Below are positions 34,767-45,719 of a DNA stretch of 64,000 nucleotides, one piece after another. Location: the NCBI GenBank assembly GCA_026214975.1, contig CM047815.1:83534800-83598799 (forward strand). Direction: 5' to 3'. The stretch's first letter is position 1; each line of letters begins with the position of its first letter. The notes beneath the pieces are model-generated. The model worked only from the letters and a program-made list of their open reading frames with translations. It searched no databases and was not told where the DNA came from. The translations under genes were made by a program, and so were the position numbers. This DNA comes from Gentiana macrophylla. Its lineage: Eukaryota; Streptophyta; Magnoliopsida; Gentianales; Gentianaceae.

Positions 34767-36453
34767 TGTTAGGATAATGCCCAATTTGAATTTACAAGAT
34801 AAATCCCCAATTTCCGATAAACCTCCATTTTGTGATAAAGAAGAAGAGGAAGTACAGCAGACGCGTTTCAAGACTCCTATGCCTTAAGGCTTTTGACACT
34901 TTTGACTTTTTATCCTTTACTTTTCTATTTTGAATATTACTTTAAATTATAGTTTAAGTTTTTTTCTTTATCTGCAAGTACACTATAAAAGTATGTACAA
35001 GGAAACGTTTTGGTTATTAAATAAAATACTCCTTCTTTCATTTATTCTTTCATGGTATCAGAGATTTTTCGACTAACGTCGTTTAGATCCTGAGCAAATT
35101 TTCAAGAAATTCGTTCGGGTGGGGGTTCGTTACAACAATCTAAACGAACCCTCACCCCTCAATTCTTGCATTATTTTCTTTTTCCGTTCCTGTATAATCT
35201 GCATAATTTAATTTTATTTTATTTATTTTTTTTCCGGTCCAATTCCAATTTCCTTCTCCTCCAATCAAATTCTTTATTCCTCCTCCTTCGTTCTCAGCAG
35301 TCTTCCGGCCAAACATGGCTCAGCCCACAGCTCCAGCCCTCCATGCTCCTATTCTTTTTCCTAATTTTTCTTCTTTTTCTTTTCTCCCCCAACTTTCTAT
35401 TTCCTGCTCTTCTCTTTCTATTTCCTCCTCCCTCTTCTCTGACCGCCTCCTTCCCTACCTCTATCCTCTCCTCCATCTCCGCCAATTCTCTCATTTTCTT
35501 CGCTATCACCACCGTCTTTTTCCAACTCGCTTCCCGCTCATCCACCACACAACAATCGAAAAGGAAAACCCGCAAATCTTTCGCCGGCACCAAGTCGTCT
35601 TCTTCCTCCGCCTCTTATGTCGAATTCTCCATCTCTCAGCAATAAAACAACACCCGAGCCATACCTCTTTCTCTTATCAAAATTATGCTTGATGATTATT
35701 ATTATTATTATTATTATTATTATTTTATTCGTTTTAACATGGTTCCAGTTCTTAAGAAATTATGCTTGATGAAAAAAAAATAAAAAATAAAAAACGCTTA
35801 TGCTTGTTTCTATATTATTTTATTTTCACTGCCCAGTTCTTAAGAAGCGACGATGGGTTTCGTGGATGGTTTAAATAAATACCATCAAAATTTACAATTG
35901 ATAATATAAGTAATCCTACAACAATTGTCAATCCCGAATTTCACTTATAGCGTGAAATGATCGCCTAGTTCTCGTTGGATCAAGATATATCGAGTCGACT
36001 TTCACTTCATTCGAGAAAAAGTGTTCAACAAAGATGTAGTTCTCCGGCACATCTCCTCCGATGAACAAATCACCAATGTATTTACCAAAGGACTATCCAA
36101 GGCTCGGTTTGAGTACATTTCAGACAAGCTTCCTGCTCAGACACTCCTCGTCACCATGCATGCGGCGATGTTAGGATAATGCCCAATTCGAATTTACAAG
36201 CTAAATCCCCATTTCCGATAAACCTCCAATTTGTGATAAAGAAGAAGAGGAAGTACAGCAGACGCGTTTCAAGACTCCTATGCCTTAAGGCTTTTGACAC
36301 TTTTGACTTTTTATCCTTTACTTTTCTATTTTGAATATTACTTTTAATTATAGTTTAAGTTATTTTCTTTATCTGCAAGTACACTATAAAAGTATGTACA
36401 GGGAAACGTTTTGGTTATTAAATAAAATACTCATTCTTTCATTTATTCTTTCA
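34767..36453 (+). mobile_element. Copia deletion derivative (1.69 kb)
   Basis: LTRs at 34767-35052 and 36169-36453 (about 286 bp, under ten differences) start TGTTAGG and end TTTCA. PBS TGGTATCAGAG follows the 5' LTR. GGGAC flanks both sides (34762-34766, 36454-36458). The 1.1-kb interior keeps a pyrimidine-rich leader, an (ATT)n run (35694-35724) and the end of RNase H (HISSDEQITNVFTKGLSKARF, about 36040-36100). Gag, protease, integrase and RT are gone. Confidence 0.9.
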
Positions 36454-37126
36454 GGGACAGCATAAACGTAGCCCCTAATTATGATAAGATTAAAGATAGA
36501 GTTATCCTTACTTGCTTTGTTCTTTGGTCAATCCGGAAGACGGGATATAAAAGAGTCTTTGAAAATGTCTTTTGGTCTTTTTTTGATACTGCTTCCTTTT
36601 CTTGTGGGTTGAATAATGATTTTTACAGGCATCTTCTACGGAGAGTACCACTTCGGATACTTTTCATCCCTCTCTCGATTTGCAAAGATGATGCCCTCCC
36701 AAGCATCGCCAGGCAAGGTATTTTGGATCGCACTGAAATCGGATTCTTGTCTTGCAGGCTACAGAGCGGCGCTTTTTTGGTTCTGACAACATATTTTTGG
36801 AAGCTTAATTGGGCATCGCCAAGGTGTATTAGCAGCTTAGCTCTTGCAGCGGAGGCAAGTGCAATGAGATGGTGTTTATGACGCGATGCCTTTCTTTAGA
36901 TATAAAAATCCGCTTTGTTCTGTGATTGCCTATCTCTTGAAAATTATTGTAATAGCATAGTCCCCCTTCCCTAGATTGTAGAACCATCATGGATGACATT
37001 GTAGCGCTTCGGCGTAGTTTTGACTATTGTACCATTTTGCACATTGAAAAGGAAAGCAACAAACTCGAGCATGAGCTTGCTGTCTTCTCTTTCAAGTCAG
37101 ATATAGGTGTCTTTTGGAAAGGTTGT

Positions 37127-38360
37127 ACTATGTGTTCATGGTGACTAGTTCCATGTCAATTCTTACGATTAGGCCTCGAATTAGCACTTAGATTATGCAA
37201 TTAGTGAAGAATTAATCACACCCATAAAGATCGATCACCATAACTTGAACCAATTAAGAACATACAAGACAACCCAACTTGAATCCAAGCAATTACAAGA
37301 TTTCTAGCTCATTTTCTCATCAACCAAGCCATAAGGAACTTAGCTACTCATGATTTCAACAAAAACACAAAGAAAAGATGAGATTAAACTAAAGCAAGCC
37401 ATGAAATAGAAAATTAAAAGTAAATTCGAAATTATACCTCAATCGAGTAAGAACTATGAACTTAGCTCAAATCCCATGGAGATTCACCAAGGGAATGATG
37501 AATTCACCATTTTAGAGGAAAGCCCAAGCTTAATTACACACTAATTTGGAGTTTAAAGACCTAAGATACTACTTTTTAAGCTAAGGAATGAAGAAAAGTG
37601 AAGAGAAGAGTTTTTGGGGTTTTTTTCTAATCTAATTCTAATCTAGAAAGTATGGTGTGTCTCTCTTGGCTGAAAATTCGATTTTTATAGTGCAGAAATT
37701 TGGTGCATAAGAGTGCGCGCTTCGAGGCAAGCGTGCACTGCATATAGGTAACATTCTGTTGGATTTCTGGGAGCTCAAGCGCAGGCGCTTGACTCGATGC
37801 AAGCATGCTCTTGGTCGGAATAGTGGAAATCTCAAATGCACCTCGTGAGTGCGCTTGTCATGAGTAAGCATGCTCTTGTCCGCAAACAGAGTTGGATTAT
37901 TTGATCTCCTGGGCCTCAAGCGTGCGCTTGACTTAGGCAAGCGTGGCTCAGGCCGATCGCCCATTTTTCTTCCCAAATGATGACTCAGCGCGTGCTCTTG
38001 GTCGAGACAAGCATGCTCTTGTCTTGATTTTCTTCAAAAATCACATCTAGCTCCATTTCTCTCAATCCATTCATCACCAAACTGAGACGCTTAGTCAGTG
38101 TACATCTTCTTTATCATCTAAGACCTAGAAAGGCTCAACACCAAATACAACCGTAATTCCCATAGGGTACCGCATACCCCGTGTGTGCTATAAAAGTCCA
38201 CATTTTAACGATAAAAATGAGATTTTGTAATATGTGCGATGTGGAACCGTGAGTGATGAAAATAGCATGAAATAGCATCTAAGTGATAGAAATGCAGCTC
38301 GGAATGCTATAAAATGATGTGAAAAGGGTGTGAAATGCATAGGAGGGTTGACTATCATCA
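37127..38360 (-). repeat. 3' LTR of element 2, truncated
   Basis: Homologous to 42457-43794 of the other LTR, ending ...TTGACTATCATCA. It starts abruptly at 37127 against LINE sequence, so a deletion removed its inner portion and possibly LINE DNA. The dyad array lies at about 37706-38022 and the TATA box (CACTATAAAA) at about 37692-37685 on the minus strand. Confidence 0.88.
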
Positions 38361-40637
38361 ACCACCCCACACTTAGCTTTTGATCGTCCTCGAGCAAAAT
38401 GGCGATTCAGAAAAGAGTCATCACTTATGCATTGAACACATACAATAAAGCGTCATTCATCAAAATACAAGTGAAAGATGATCACAAACATGCGAAGGCA
38501 CAAGTTACTACTCAACTACGGTAATAGTGTGCATGTGTGAAGAGTTCCTTTCCCTTTCACCCTAACTCCCGGTTCGTATTATAGACGTATGAGATGTCGG
38601 GGATAGACCATAGGCTTATACTTCTTAACTATCTCCACTAATCGGGGCTACCTAAAGTCGGGCACAGTCGGGTAGGACTTGAAAGCTTGTAACGTTCGGC
38701 CGGGACGGGGGTACCGAAGGGATATAAAAGGATTTTAACAAGAGAAAGCGCGAGAGAGCTTAACCATAAACGTTGAAACATGTAACACTCATCTCCCACC
38801 CAAAGTACCAAAATAGACTGAAAGCATGATGCAAAAATAGTCGTTATCGACACGAGTTCAATAGGTAGTTCACAAAAATAGTGGCCAACTAGAAGCAAAC
38901 ACTTAATGAACTCAAAAACATCCACTCTCAATCACTTTTTTTCCAACTAAACAGTTACATTGATCACAATATACAACACACCATGCCACTTCTTTGACTT
39001 TATTACTTTATTTTGTATCACTGCATTTTTTTCTTTTGATTTTTGACACCTTTTCTTTTTTTTTTTTTTTTTTTCTCTTTTTTTTCTTTCTAAATTACTT
39101 TACCTCGGCTTTTTCTTCTGATTTTAAGGCTGCCTCTTTTTTTTTTCTTCAACTCAACATAATACAACAAAATCTACATAAACGGTAGCCAAAATAACAC
39201 AACTCAAAATGTAGTCATCCCTCCCCAAAAGGACTCACTCACCAACCAATACCCAAATCATGCGTCATATGCCTCACCCATATCCGACACGTAAAACGAT
39301 TAAGCTCAATCGCGAGGGAGGCCAAGGAAATGTAGACCACAAAAATAGGTTTTCGGGGCTAGGTAAATGGGCTAAGTACCGAAAGGCTAACGTTTTCGGA
39401 TGGGGGTCTCACCATCCTAAGAAAGGCTAAGGCGGGGAGACTAGGGATAAAATGTTCCGGGTTGGCTATTTGGCTCTAGCTTGTCAAAGAAGCGCCATGA
39501 CCTTCATCCTATGCCTAACTCTAAGTAACCCTTCTATTTCTCCTCGAAAGTTAATGATATAAGTTCTAGCTAGCCGGACCTTCTCAATAGCTACCATAAT
39601 CTTTCACTAAAAGCCGGGGTTCATGAGTCGAAACTATACGTGAAAAGTCATATTCCGTAGCCAAATCACAAACTTGTGTCAATGCATGTTAATGGCCATC
39701 TTTTAGTTACATTTCTCAAAATGATTCATCATGGTATCTATTCAATACCGAAGTCATGAAATGTTTGAAAATTCTCCAAATTTGCTCAAAACTACCAATT
39801 TCAAAGGCACAACACACCAATCACACATGGCAATCACGCATAACAATTAAATCACACTCATAGCACACACAAAATGCAAAGCTAAGTCTACCACCCCCAC
39901 TTAAGAGTTGACATTGTCCTCAATGTAAAACGAGTGAAAGAAGGACTTAGCTTGCATTTTAGTGAAATGGAGAAACCGGAATAAGGCGTAAAATTGGCTC
40001 AACCGTAAGCAAGAAAGACATGGTTTCCTCTCTTTTTGCATGGTCCAAAGATCACCTGTGCATAAATCAAAGAAAACCATAAAAAGGAACTACAAAATAG
40101 GGAATGACCCCTACATGTAGCTTAACACAAGTGATATATTTAAATGAAAATTTGACATGCAATCCCAAAATGCAACGATGGCATGCCATAAAAATGAAAG
40201 TAGTAATCATGTAAGCTCGCAAAGATAATCAAATGATGGAATCAGAGTGCAAAGTATAAACGGAAGGTAGCATCCATGTGCATAAAGGGAAACAAGGGCA
40301 AAAACATCCATCCAATTATAGAAACATCCCAAAACTCCAAATCAAAAGTAACCAAAGACAACCGAAGGGGAGAGAGTACACCTCGACTCTATGAGACTTA
40401 ACTATGAAACTAAAACAACGGGTTGCCTCCCAATAGCGCCTTTGTTTTACGTCGTTGGCTCGACTACCCAAAGCACGAGTGGTGTGAAAGAAAAAAATTG
40501 CACATCTTTTGCTCAAAAGCCTCAAGAACATGGCAATTAAAAAAAAACTTTCACCACTTTTATTGAAAGCAAAGCAAATCTAACTATACCGTTCTAAGTT
40601 TAGAGTCCTTAGTTCGACTTTTTTATCCACAACAATG

Positions 40638-41656
40638 CTACGGGTAGTTATACCAAGATAGAGCCAACCTTAGTGATTTTTTGTATAAATCGAAGGAATT
40701 GAGTGATAGCATAAGGTACAAAGCTAAATCCATATCACTCAACCCTTTCCAAGATGGGTTGTCCAAAAGAAAAGTAGTGTAATCATAGAATTCATTCATC
40801 CCCAAGTCAACATGAATGGAAAATTTTGGGGAAGCATGCAATGGGGTACTCAATAAATCATCAACAACAAAACTAGCATGATCAACTACCACAAGATCAA
40901 CAATATGGTCCAAAGAAGAAGGCATAACAAGAATGGGGTCAATATCTATTTTACCTTCCTCACTTCCTTTTAGTGGGGTGATCACCTCGGGGTGAGATTG
41001 TGGAACACATAATCTTTCCTCATTTTCACCACTCTTCTCAACTATCTTCTCCAACGATAAGGCTCTTCAAGTCTTTCTAAGTTCTCCTCAAGGCTCTTTT
41101 TGGAAGCTTCCTCAACAGTCTTTTTCATCCTCTCAATAGCAAGCACCCAACCCGGTTTTACTTGTAGTGGCACCGAATCTTGTTGAGAAAAAGAGGCTTG
41201 TTCCATTGATGGTTTCCATTGAGTTTGATCCTCAATATGAAAACATTCTTGGCTCTTTTTGGAAGATTCTCCTATGGCTCTCTTCATTCTCTCAATGGCA
41301 AGTTCCCAACTAGGTTTTTCTTGTGATGGCACTGGGGCTTGATAAGAGTGTGAGGGTTGGCCTTGGAAACACAAATTTTCTTGAAAATTGTGGTGTTGGG
41401 GTATATTACTTTGGAAGTGGCCTTGGCTTTGCCATGAATATTGACTTTGAAAATTTGAAGGATTTTCCCATTCATGGTTGTATGATGGTATGTATGGGTT
41501 GTATTGATAATAAGGTGGTGTTTCAGAACCCACGACACCTCGAATGTGATTTTCACACGAATAAGGATAAGAACCTCCATGGCCATGTCTTCTATCCCGG
41601 ATAAGTTGTTGTTGATGCAATGCCTTACTTGGATCACTTTCCCAACCCGGATACAT
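40638..41656 (-). pseudogene. Gag-like ORF of element 2 (one frameshift)
   Basis: Two overlapping frames (41656-41042 and 41054-40638) form one about 340-codon ORF with a shift near 41045. The N-terminal half is Tyr/Gln/Pro-rich (YYQYNPYIPSYNHEWENPS). Two related blocks, ELAIERMKRAIGESSKKS and VLAIERMKKTVEEASKKS, repeat in the middle. The C-terminal half is acidic. No nucleocapsid zinc knuckle or protease is seen. Its location just after the PBS suggests a gag-derived packaging protein or a lineage-specific ORF. I do not recognise a characterised family. Confidence 0.6.
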
Positions 41657-41891
41657 ATACGATGGTAGCTCTTCATTGTAGACTAACTCTTAATGAGGAA
41701 AGCCTTTTAGATGGGTAAAATGATCCGTCATAGGAGCTTCTTCAAATTCCTCCCATTCCATATTGACATTAGAGAACCGTCTTTATGTCTCAATGCACTA
41801 CAAAACTCAAACAACAAGAACACAATGAAAAGCAAAAAAAGCCTAGTCCTAAATGTTTTGACCACTTACAAGATATCAACTAAAAGATTTC

Positions 41892-41909
41892 TCCCCGGCA
41901 ACGGCGCCA
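41892..41909 (-). other. Primer binding site (tRNA-Asp type)
   Basis: The minus strand reads TGGCGCCGTTGCCGGGGA, two bases from the LTR terminus at 41912. Confidence 0.92.
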
Positions 41910-41911
41910 GT

Positions 41912-43794
41912 TGATCTTAAAGAAACTTGATCGGCCTCACTAGGTTTCCACTCTAACCGGCAGAGTACCGGGTCGACTGTAGTCTAGATCGGTGAGCAAG
42001 GTCGTATCCACAGGGAGAAATCTAGTTGAATACCAAAGCGGCCCAAACAATTAGTCTAGGTGTATCCATTAATCAAGAAGAAAGTGTGAACCAACTACGA
42101 AACAACTAATGAATGGAGAACTAAAAGTGCAATTAACTAAAACTACAATGACTCGAACGAAGGGGAAATGATATGAAATGAGGTGGCTCGGGTGATGTTC
42201 TAATGAACTAGATATGAACTCTTGTAACTACTCGGAATCAAGCTTCACTAACGAATTCTCAACACATTTTAAGGTGTAATTCGCTATAATAACATCAATC
42301 GATCTCTCGCATCAACGAACTATAACCAAACACCAGACCTATCGGCTAGGACTAGATTAGGATGAATGGCTATGCATTAAAGGACTATGAATTTCCCAAT
42401 TCAAGTTTAGGCAACACACACACTAGAAATCAATTCTATCTCTAGATGATTTTACTATGTGTTCATGGTGACTAGTTCCATGTCAATTCTTACGATTAGG
42501 CCTCGAATTAACACTTAGATTATGCAATTAGTGATGAATTAATCACACCCATAAAGATCAATCACCATAACTTGAACCAATTAAGAACATACAAGACAAC
42601 CCAACTTGAATCCAAGCAATTACAAGATTTCTAGCTCATTTTCTCATCACCCAAGCCATAAGGAACTTAGCTACTCATGATTTCAACAAAAACACAAAGA
42701 AAAGATGAGATTAAACTAAAGCAAGCCATGAAATAGAAAATTAAAAGTAAATTCAAATTATACCTCAATCAAGTAAGAACTATGAACTTAGCTCAAATCC
42801 ATGGAGATTCACCAAGGAATGATGAATTCACCATTTGTGAGGAAAGCCCAAGCTTAATTACACACTAATTTGGAGTTTAAAGACCTAAGATACTACTTTT
42901 TTAAGCTAAGGAATGAAGAAAAGTGAAGAGAAGAGTTTTGGGGTTTTTTTTCTAATCTAATTCTAATCTGTAAAGTATGGTGTCTCTCTCTCTCTTGGTG
43001 AAAATTCGATTTTATAGTGAGAATTACTGGTGCATAAGAGCGCTTCTCGAGGCAAGCGTGCACTGCATATTAGGTAACATTCGTTGATTTCTTGGGAGCT
43101 CAAGCGTGCGCTTGACTGAGGCAAGCATGCTCTTGGTCGGAATAGTGGAAATCTCAAATGCACCTCGTGAGTGCTCTTTGTCATGAGTAAGCATGCTCTC
43201 TTGTCCGCAATGAGAGTTGGATTATTTGACTTGGGGCCTCAAGCGCGGCGCTTGACTCGAGGCAAGCGTGGGCTTTGGCCGATCGCTCCATTTTTCTTCC
43301 CAAATGATGACTCAGCGTGCTTTTGGTCGAGACAAGCATGCTCTTGTCCAGATTTTCTTCAAAAATCACATGTAGCTCCATTTCTCTCAATCCATTCATC
43401 ACCAAACCGAGACGCTTAGTCGGTGTACATCTTCTTTATCATCTAAGTGTTAGAGATAATGACAGAATATTCTAGATATAGAAAATTAGGAAAATAATTT
43501 TTTTTTAGAAGGGGTGAGGGTTTGATCATATTGATGTCACACACCCCCACCCAAACACCTGGAAAGACTCAACACCAAATACAACCGTAATTCCCATAGG
43601 GTATCGCATACCCCGTGTGTGCTATAAAAGTCCACATTTTAACGATAAAAATGAGATTTTGTAATATGTGCGATGTGGAACCGTGAGTGATGAAAATAGC
43701 ATGAAATAGCATCTAAGTGATAGAAATGCAGCTCGGAATGCTATAAAATGATGTGAAAAGGGTGTGAAATGCATAGGAGGGTTGACTATCATCA
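41912..43794 (-). repeat. 5' LTR of element 2 (1.88 kb)
   Basis: Starts TGATC and ends ATCA. TATA box (ACTATAAAA) at about 43018-43010 on the minus strand; U3 about 0.78 kb and R-U5 about 1.1 kb. It carries about 110 bp at 43449-43559 that the other LTR lacks. Confidence 0.88.
43031..43350 (-). promoter_or_regulatory. U3 dyad array, element 2
   Basis: About five copies of a roughly 40-bp composite contain TCAAGCG-TG-CGCTTGA (7-bp arms, 2-bp spacer) plus a companion GCAAGCATGCTCTTG. The clearest copy is at 43102-43140. The array ends about 15-20 bp before the TATA box on the minus strand and is kept in the 3' LTR. Confidence 0.7.
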
Positions 43795-43833
43795 ACTAAC
43801 TAAAATTAATGAATGTTTTCGTTTCCTGAGAAG

Positions 43834-43861
<28 letters not shown>
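43795..43861 (+). mobile_element. LINE 3' end and poly(A) tail
   Basis: A short 3' UTR remnant and an A27 run (43834-43860) lie to the right of element 2, followed directly by the LINE target duplication. Element 2 therefore inserted into the LINE's 3' end. Confidence 0.8.
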
Positions 43862-43862
<1 letters not shown>

Positions 43863-43865
<3 letters not shown>

Positions 43866-44391
43866 TGCCATCTTTGTAGAAATCTTGCTATAACTTGGGA
43901 TGCATTAATTGTGAATTGTGATGCTATCTGTAGCAATGGGCCGGATGATGCGGAGAAAGTGTGTGGGCTGGTCTCTAAGGATGGGCTGGGCGAGTATAAA
44001 TAAAGAAAGAAACGAGTTCAAAATGAGATTTCCTGATATTAATGCTTTTCACAAATATTTGTTTATATTAAAAAAAAAGGATTCTTTTCGACGCAAAGTA
44101 TACAGCGATGGAAAATTTTGTCCTAAGAGGTGTTTGGCAAATTTTGATCCATGATCTAAGGATTTTGTGCTCATCGAGGCAGGGTTGTGGATGGTGATTT
44201 TTGGGAGAAGAGTTATGGTGAGAGAGTAATTTTAGAGGTATATCAAGTGGAGGGGTGTGATTAATTCATATCACACCTACACACCTCTACTATGTGTGAA
44301 AGAGTGTGTGAGAATTAATCACACTCCTCCACTTGATATACCTCTAAAATCACTTCCTCATCGTAACTTTTCTCGATTTTCGGTCTGTAGT

Positions 44392-44427
<36 letters not shown>

Positions 44428-44617
44428 GAGGGGTTTGTAGGTCTTGGTTAGGTTGTTGTAACTCAATTTGATGTAATTTACCAGCATCTTGCCGATTTTA
44501 ATAAAATAATTTAACTTGCCGTTAAAAACGAAATCGCGTCCATAGACATTTCATCACAAATTCACAATTAATGTATATCAACAAGTTATAGCAGATTTGT
44601 ACACAGATGGCATAAAC
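43863..44617. repeat. Long inverted repeat bracketing a 0.75-kb segment
   Basis: GATGCCATCTTTGTAGAAATC... (43864-43925) is repeated in reverse complement at 44540-44614 (TGCTATAACTTG and CATTAATTGTGAA are shared) with about 80% identity. It resembles the ends of a DNA transposon. The LINE target lies in the left arm, so this element predates the LINE. The interior includes a fold-back MITE and T-rich sequence with a LINE-3'-like TTAATAAAAT (44488-44500). Confidence 0.6.
44222..44360. mobile_element. Fold-back MITE (about 139 bp)
   Basis: Arms of about 47 bp: TTTTAGAGGTATATCAAGTG near the left (44231) and its reverse complement near the right (44329-44348), around a loop of about 35 bp. Arm identity is above 90%. 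It could form a long RNA hairpin. Confidence 0.8.
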
Positions 44618-44650
44618 ATATTTTTATAACAAACTAAAAATATCCTCATT

Positions 44651-44796
44651 CTCCTCTAAGGCGTCAGGTTGAAAGAGTTCTTGGCCAGTCCTTACCCCTA
44701 ATTAAGAGTCAGACTCTACAGGCACGACCCGGGCCGAACTTCAGATTAGTCGGACCAGTGAGTTTTGGATACCGGAGGCTTTAAACAAAAAAAAAA
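44651..44796 (+). mobile_element. SINE-like element (146 bp) with A-rich tail
   Basis: Flanked by ATCCTCATT on both sides (44642-44650, 44797-44805) and ending in an A-rich tail. It includes GTCAGACT, GATTAGTCGG and GGATACCGGAGGCTTTAA, a combination seen in plant SINE 3' halves. Clear A and B boxes were not identified. A truncated relative lies at 60668-60716. Confidence 0.7.
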
Positions 44797-45719
44797 ATCC
44801 TCATTTGAAGCCATTTGACTATAATTGTATCACTTATTGACGTAGCACTTATTAATTTATGGAAAAATTAGTTTATAGTCCACTTTTATCCCCTTAATTA
44901 AGTGTTAATCCAGTTTCAATTTTTTAGTTGCAATAAGACAAATAATTTCAATCGGACTAAATTACCCATCTTCCAACAACATTTGTTTGTGCCCAAAGAA
45001 ATTCACAAACACGAAAAACACATTTGAAAACAACAAAACTCGCCCCATCGAATGGAATCCAATCTTCAAACTCCCCGCCTCATCGATTTACGAGTTTACC
45101 ATCGAAGCAGATGATAATGAGCCGCAAATCAATCTGTTTTTCTAAACCGGTGGATGATGTGGTCCTCCATTTTTAGATCATCCGCTCTCGAAGTTTTTTT
45201 TTTTTTTTTTTTTTTTTTTCCTCCGTTCTCTTGTTCCTTTTACTATCTTTCATCCGGATACTGGAAATTGTAGTTAGTTGTTTTCACAAGATGCTTTTAA
45301 TTGGACTCCATGGATCAGAACTAGCACCATTTTCAAGCGGGTATGCTATATATATGGATATATGATCTTTTTATTCAGAAGCAAGTGAAATTAATCCAAA
45401 AAAAGTGCCGCTCTCTTTCTCCTTTTACCATGTGAGTATGCATACAATTACGCCAAGTTGGTTCTATCAATCAGGGAATAAGAATTGGTAGTCATGTGTT
45501 CGTTGAAACTTGAACATTTGGGAGATACCCGACACGTGTTCGATTTAAATGCCATTTGAACCAAACATAGAATTGGTAGTCATGAAGCATTGGTGCTTCC
45601 GGTTGTTGGTATGCTGAGATTATTTGGTCGTGAAAATGAGGCAAAAAAGGTTAGTTTAATCATCGATTCATCCAAGCCACGGATTGAGGGAGTAGTTTGT
45701 AAATACAGAAAAGTATGAA

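Larger units (their letters stand above)
29725..37120 (+). pseudogene. LINE ORF2 (endonuclease, RT, RNase H) remnant
   Basis: Endonuclease: MVWNCQGVGSS (29728), LLFLSETK (about 29810), VLVGDFNDIRS (about 30125). RT: APGPDGMYPGFFK (about 31065), then after the two nested insertions LVPKIDHPSEAAHFRPITLC (32893) and VTLDISKAFDRIEW (about 33140). A catalytic FADD box is degenerate at about 33465. The C-terminal part runs to the Copia insertion at 34766 and continues from 36454 (KDRVILTCFVLWSIRKTGYK) into RNase H-like sequence to about 37120. Numerous stops and shifts are present. The two sides of each insertion join in frame when the duplicated target is removed. Confidence 0.8.
37127..43794 (-). 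mobile_element. Non-autonomous Athila-like LTR element 2
   Basis: Minus orientation: 5' LTR 43794-41912, PBS 41909-41892, gag-like ORF 41656-40638, GGGAGGCAACCC block about 40440, T-rich tract about 39060, a 'CTCGAGGACGATC...GTGTGGGGTGG' 3' signature (38403-38361), and 3' LTR 38360-37127. The 3' LTR lacks about 0.55 kb of its far end. Over the first 215 bp shared by the LTRs I count about four substitutions, so insertion is recent. No pol is present. Confidence 0.88.
28646..43861 (+). mobile_element. L1-type LINE, 5'-truncated, split by four insertions
   Basis: AGGATGCCATCTTTG occurs at 28631-28645 and again at 43862-43876, immediately after a poly(A) tail (43834-43860). It is a 15-bp target duplication bracketing the LINE. 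Domains in order: ORF1 nucleic-acid-binding block and zinc knuckle, endonuclease, RT, zf-RVT-like and RNase H-like C terminus. A TRIM (31187-31471), a solo LTR (31489-32887), a deleted Copia (34767-36453) and element 2 (37127-43794) interrupt it. Confidence 0.85.

Noticed and set aside
35166..35692. 159- and 125-codon Leu/Ser/Phe-rich ORFs
   Set aside because: They come from pyrimidine-rich leader sequence of the deleted Copia element and have no domain.
38994..39188. 64-codon Phe-rich ORF
   Set aside because: T-rich non-coding tract of element 2, also present in element 1 with different codons.
43070..43350. CRISPR-like array
   Set aside because: Short imperfect dyads in a plant LTR, no constant-length spacers and no cas genes.
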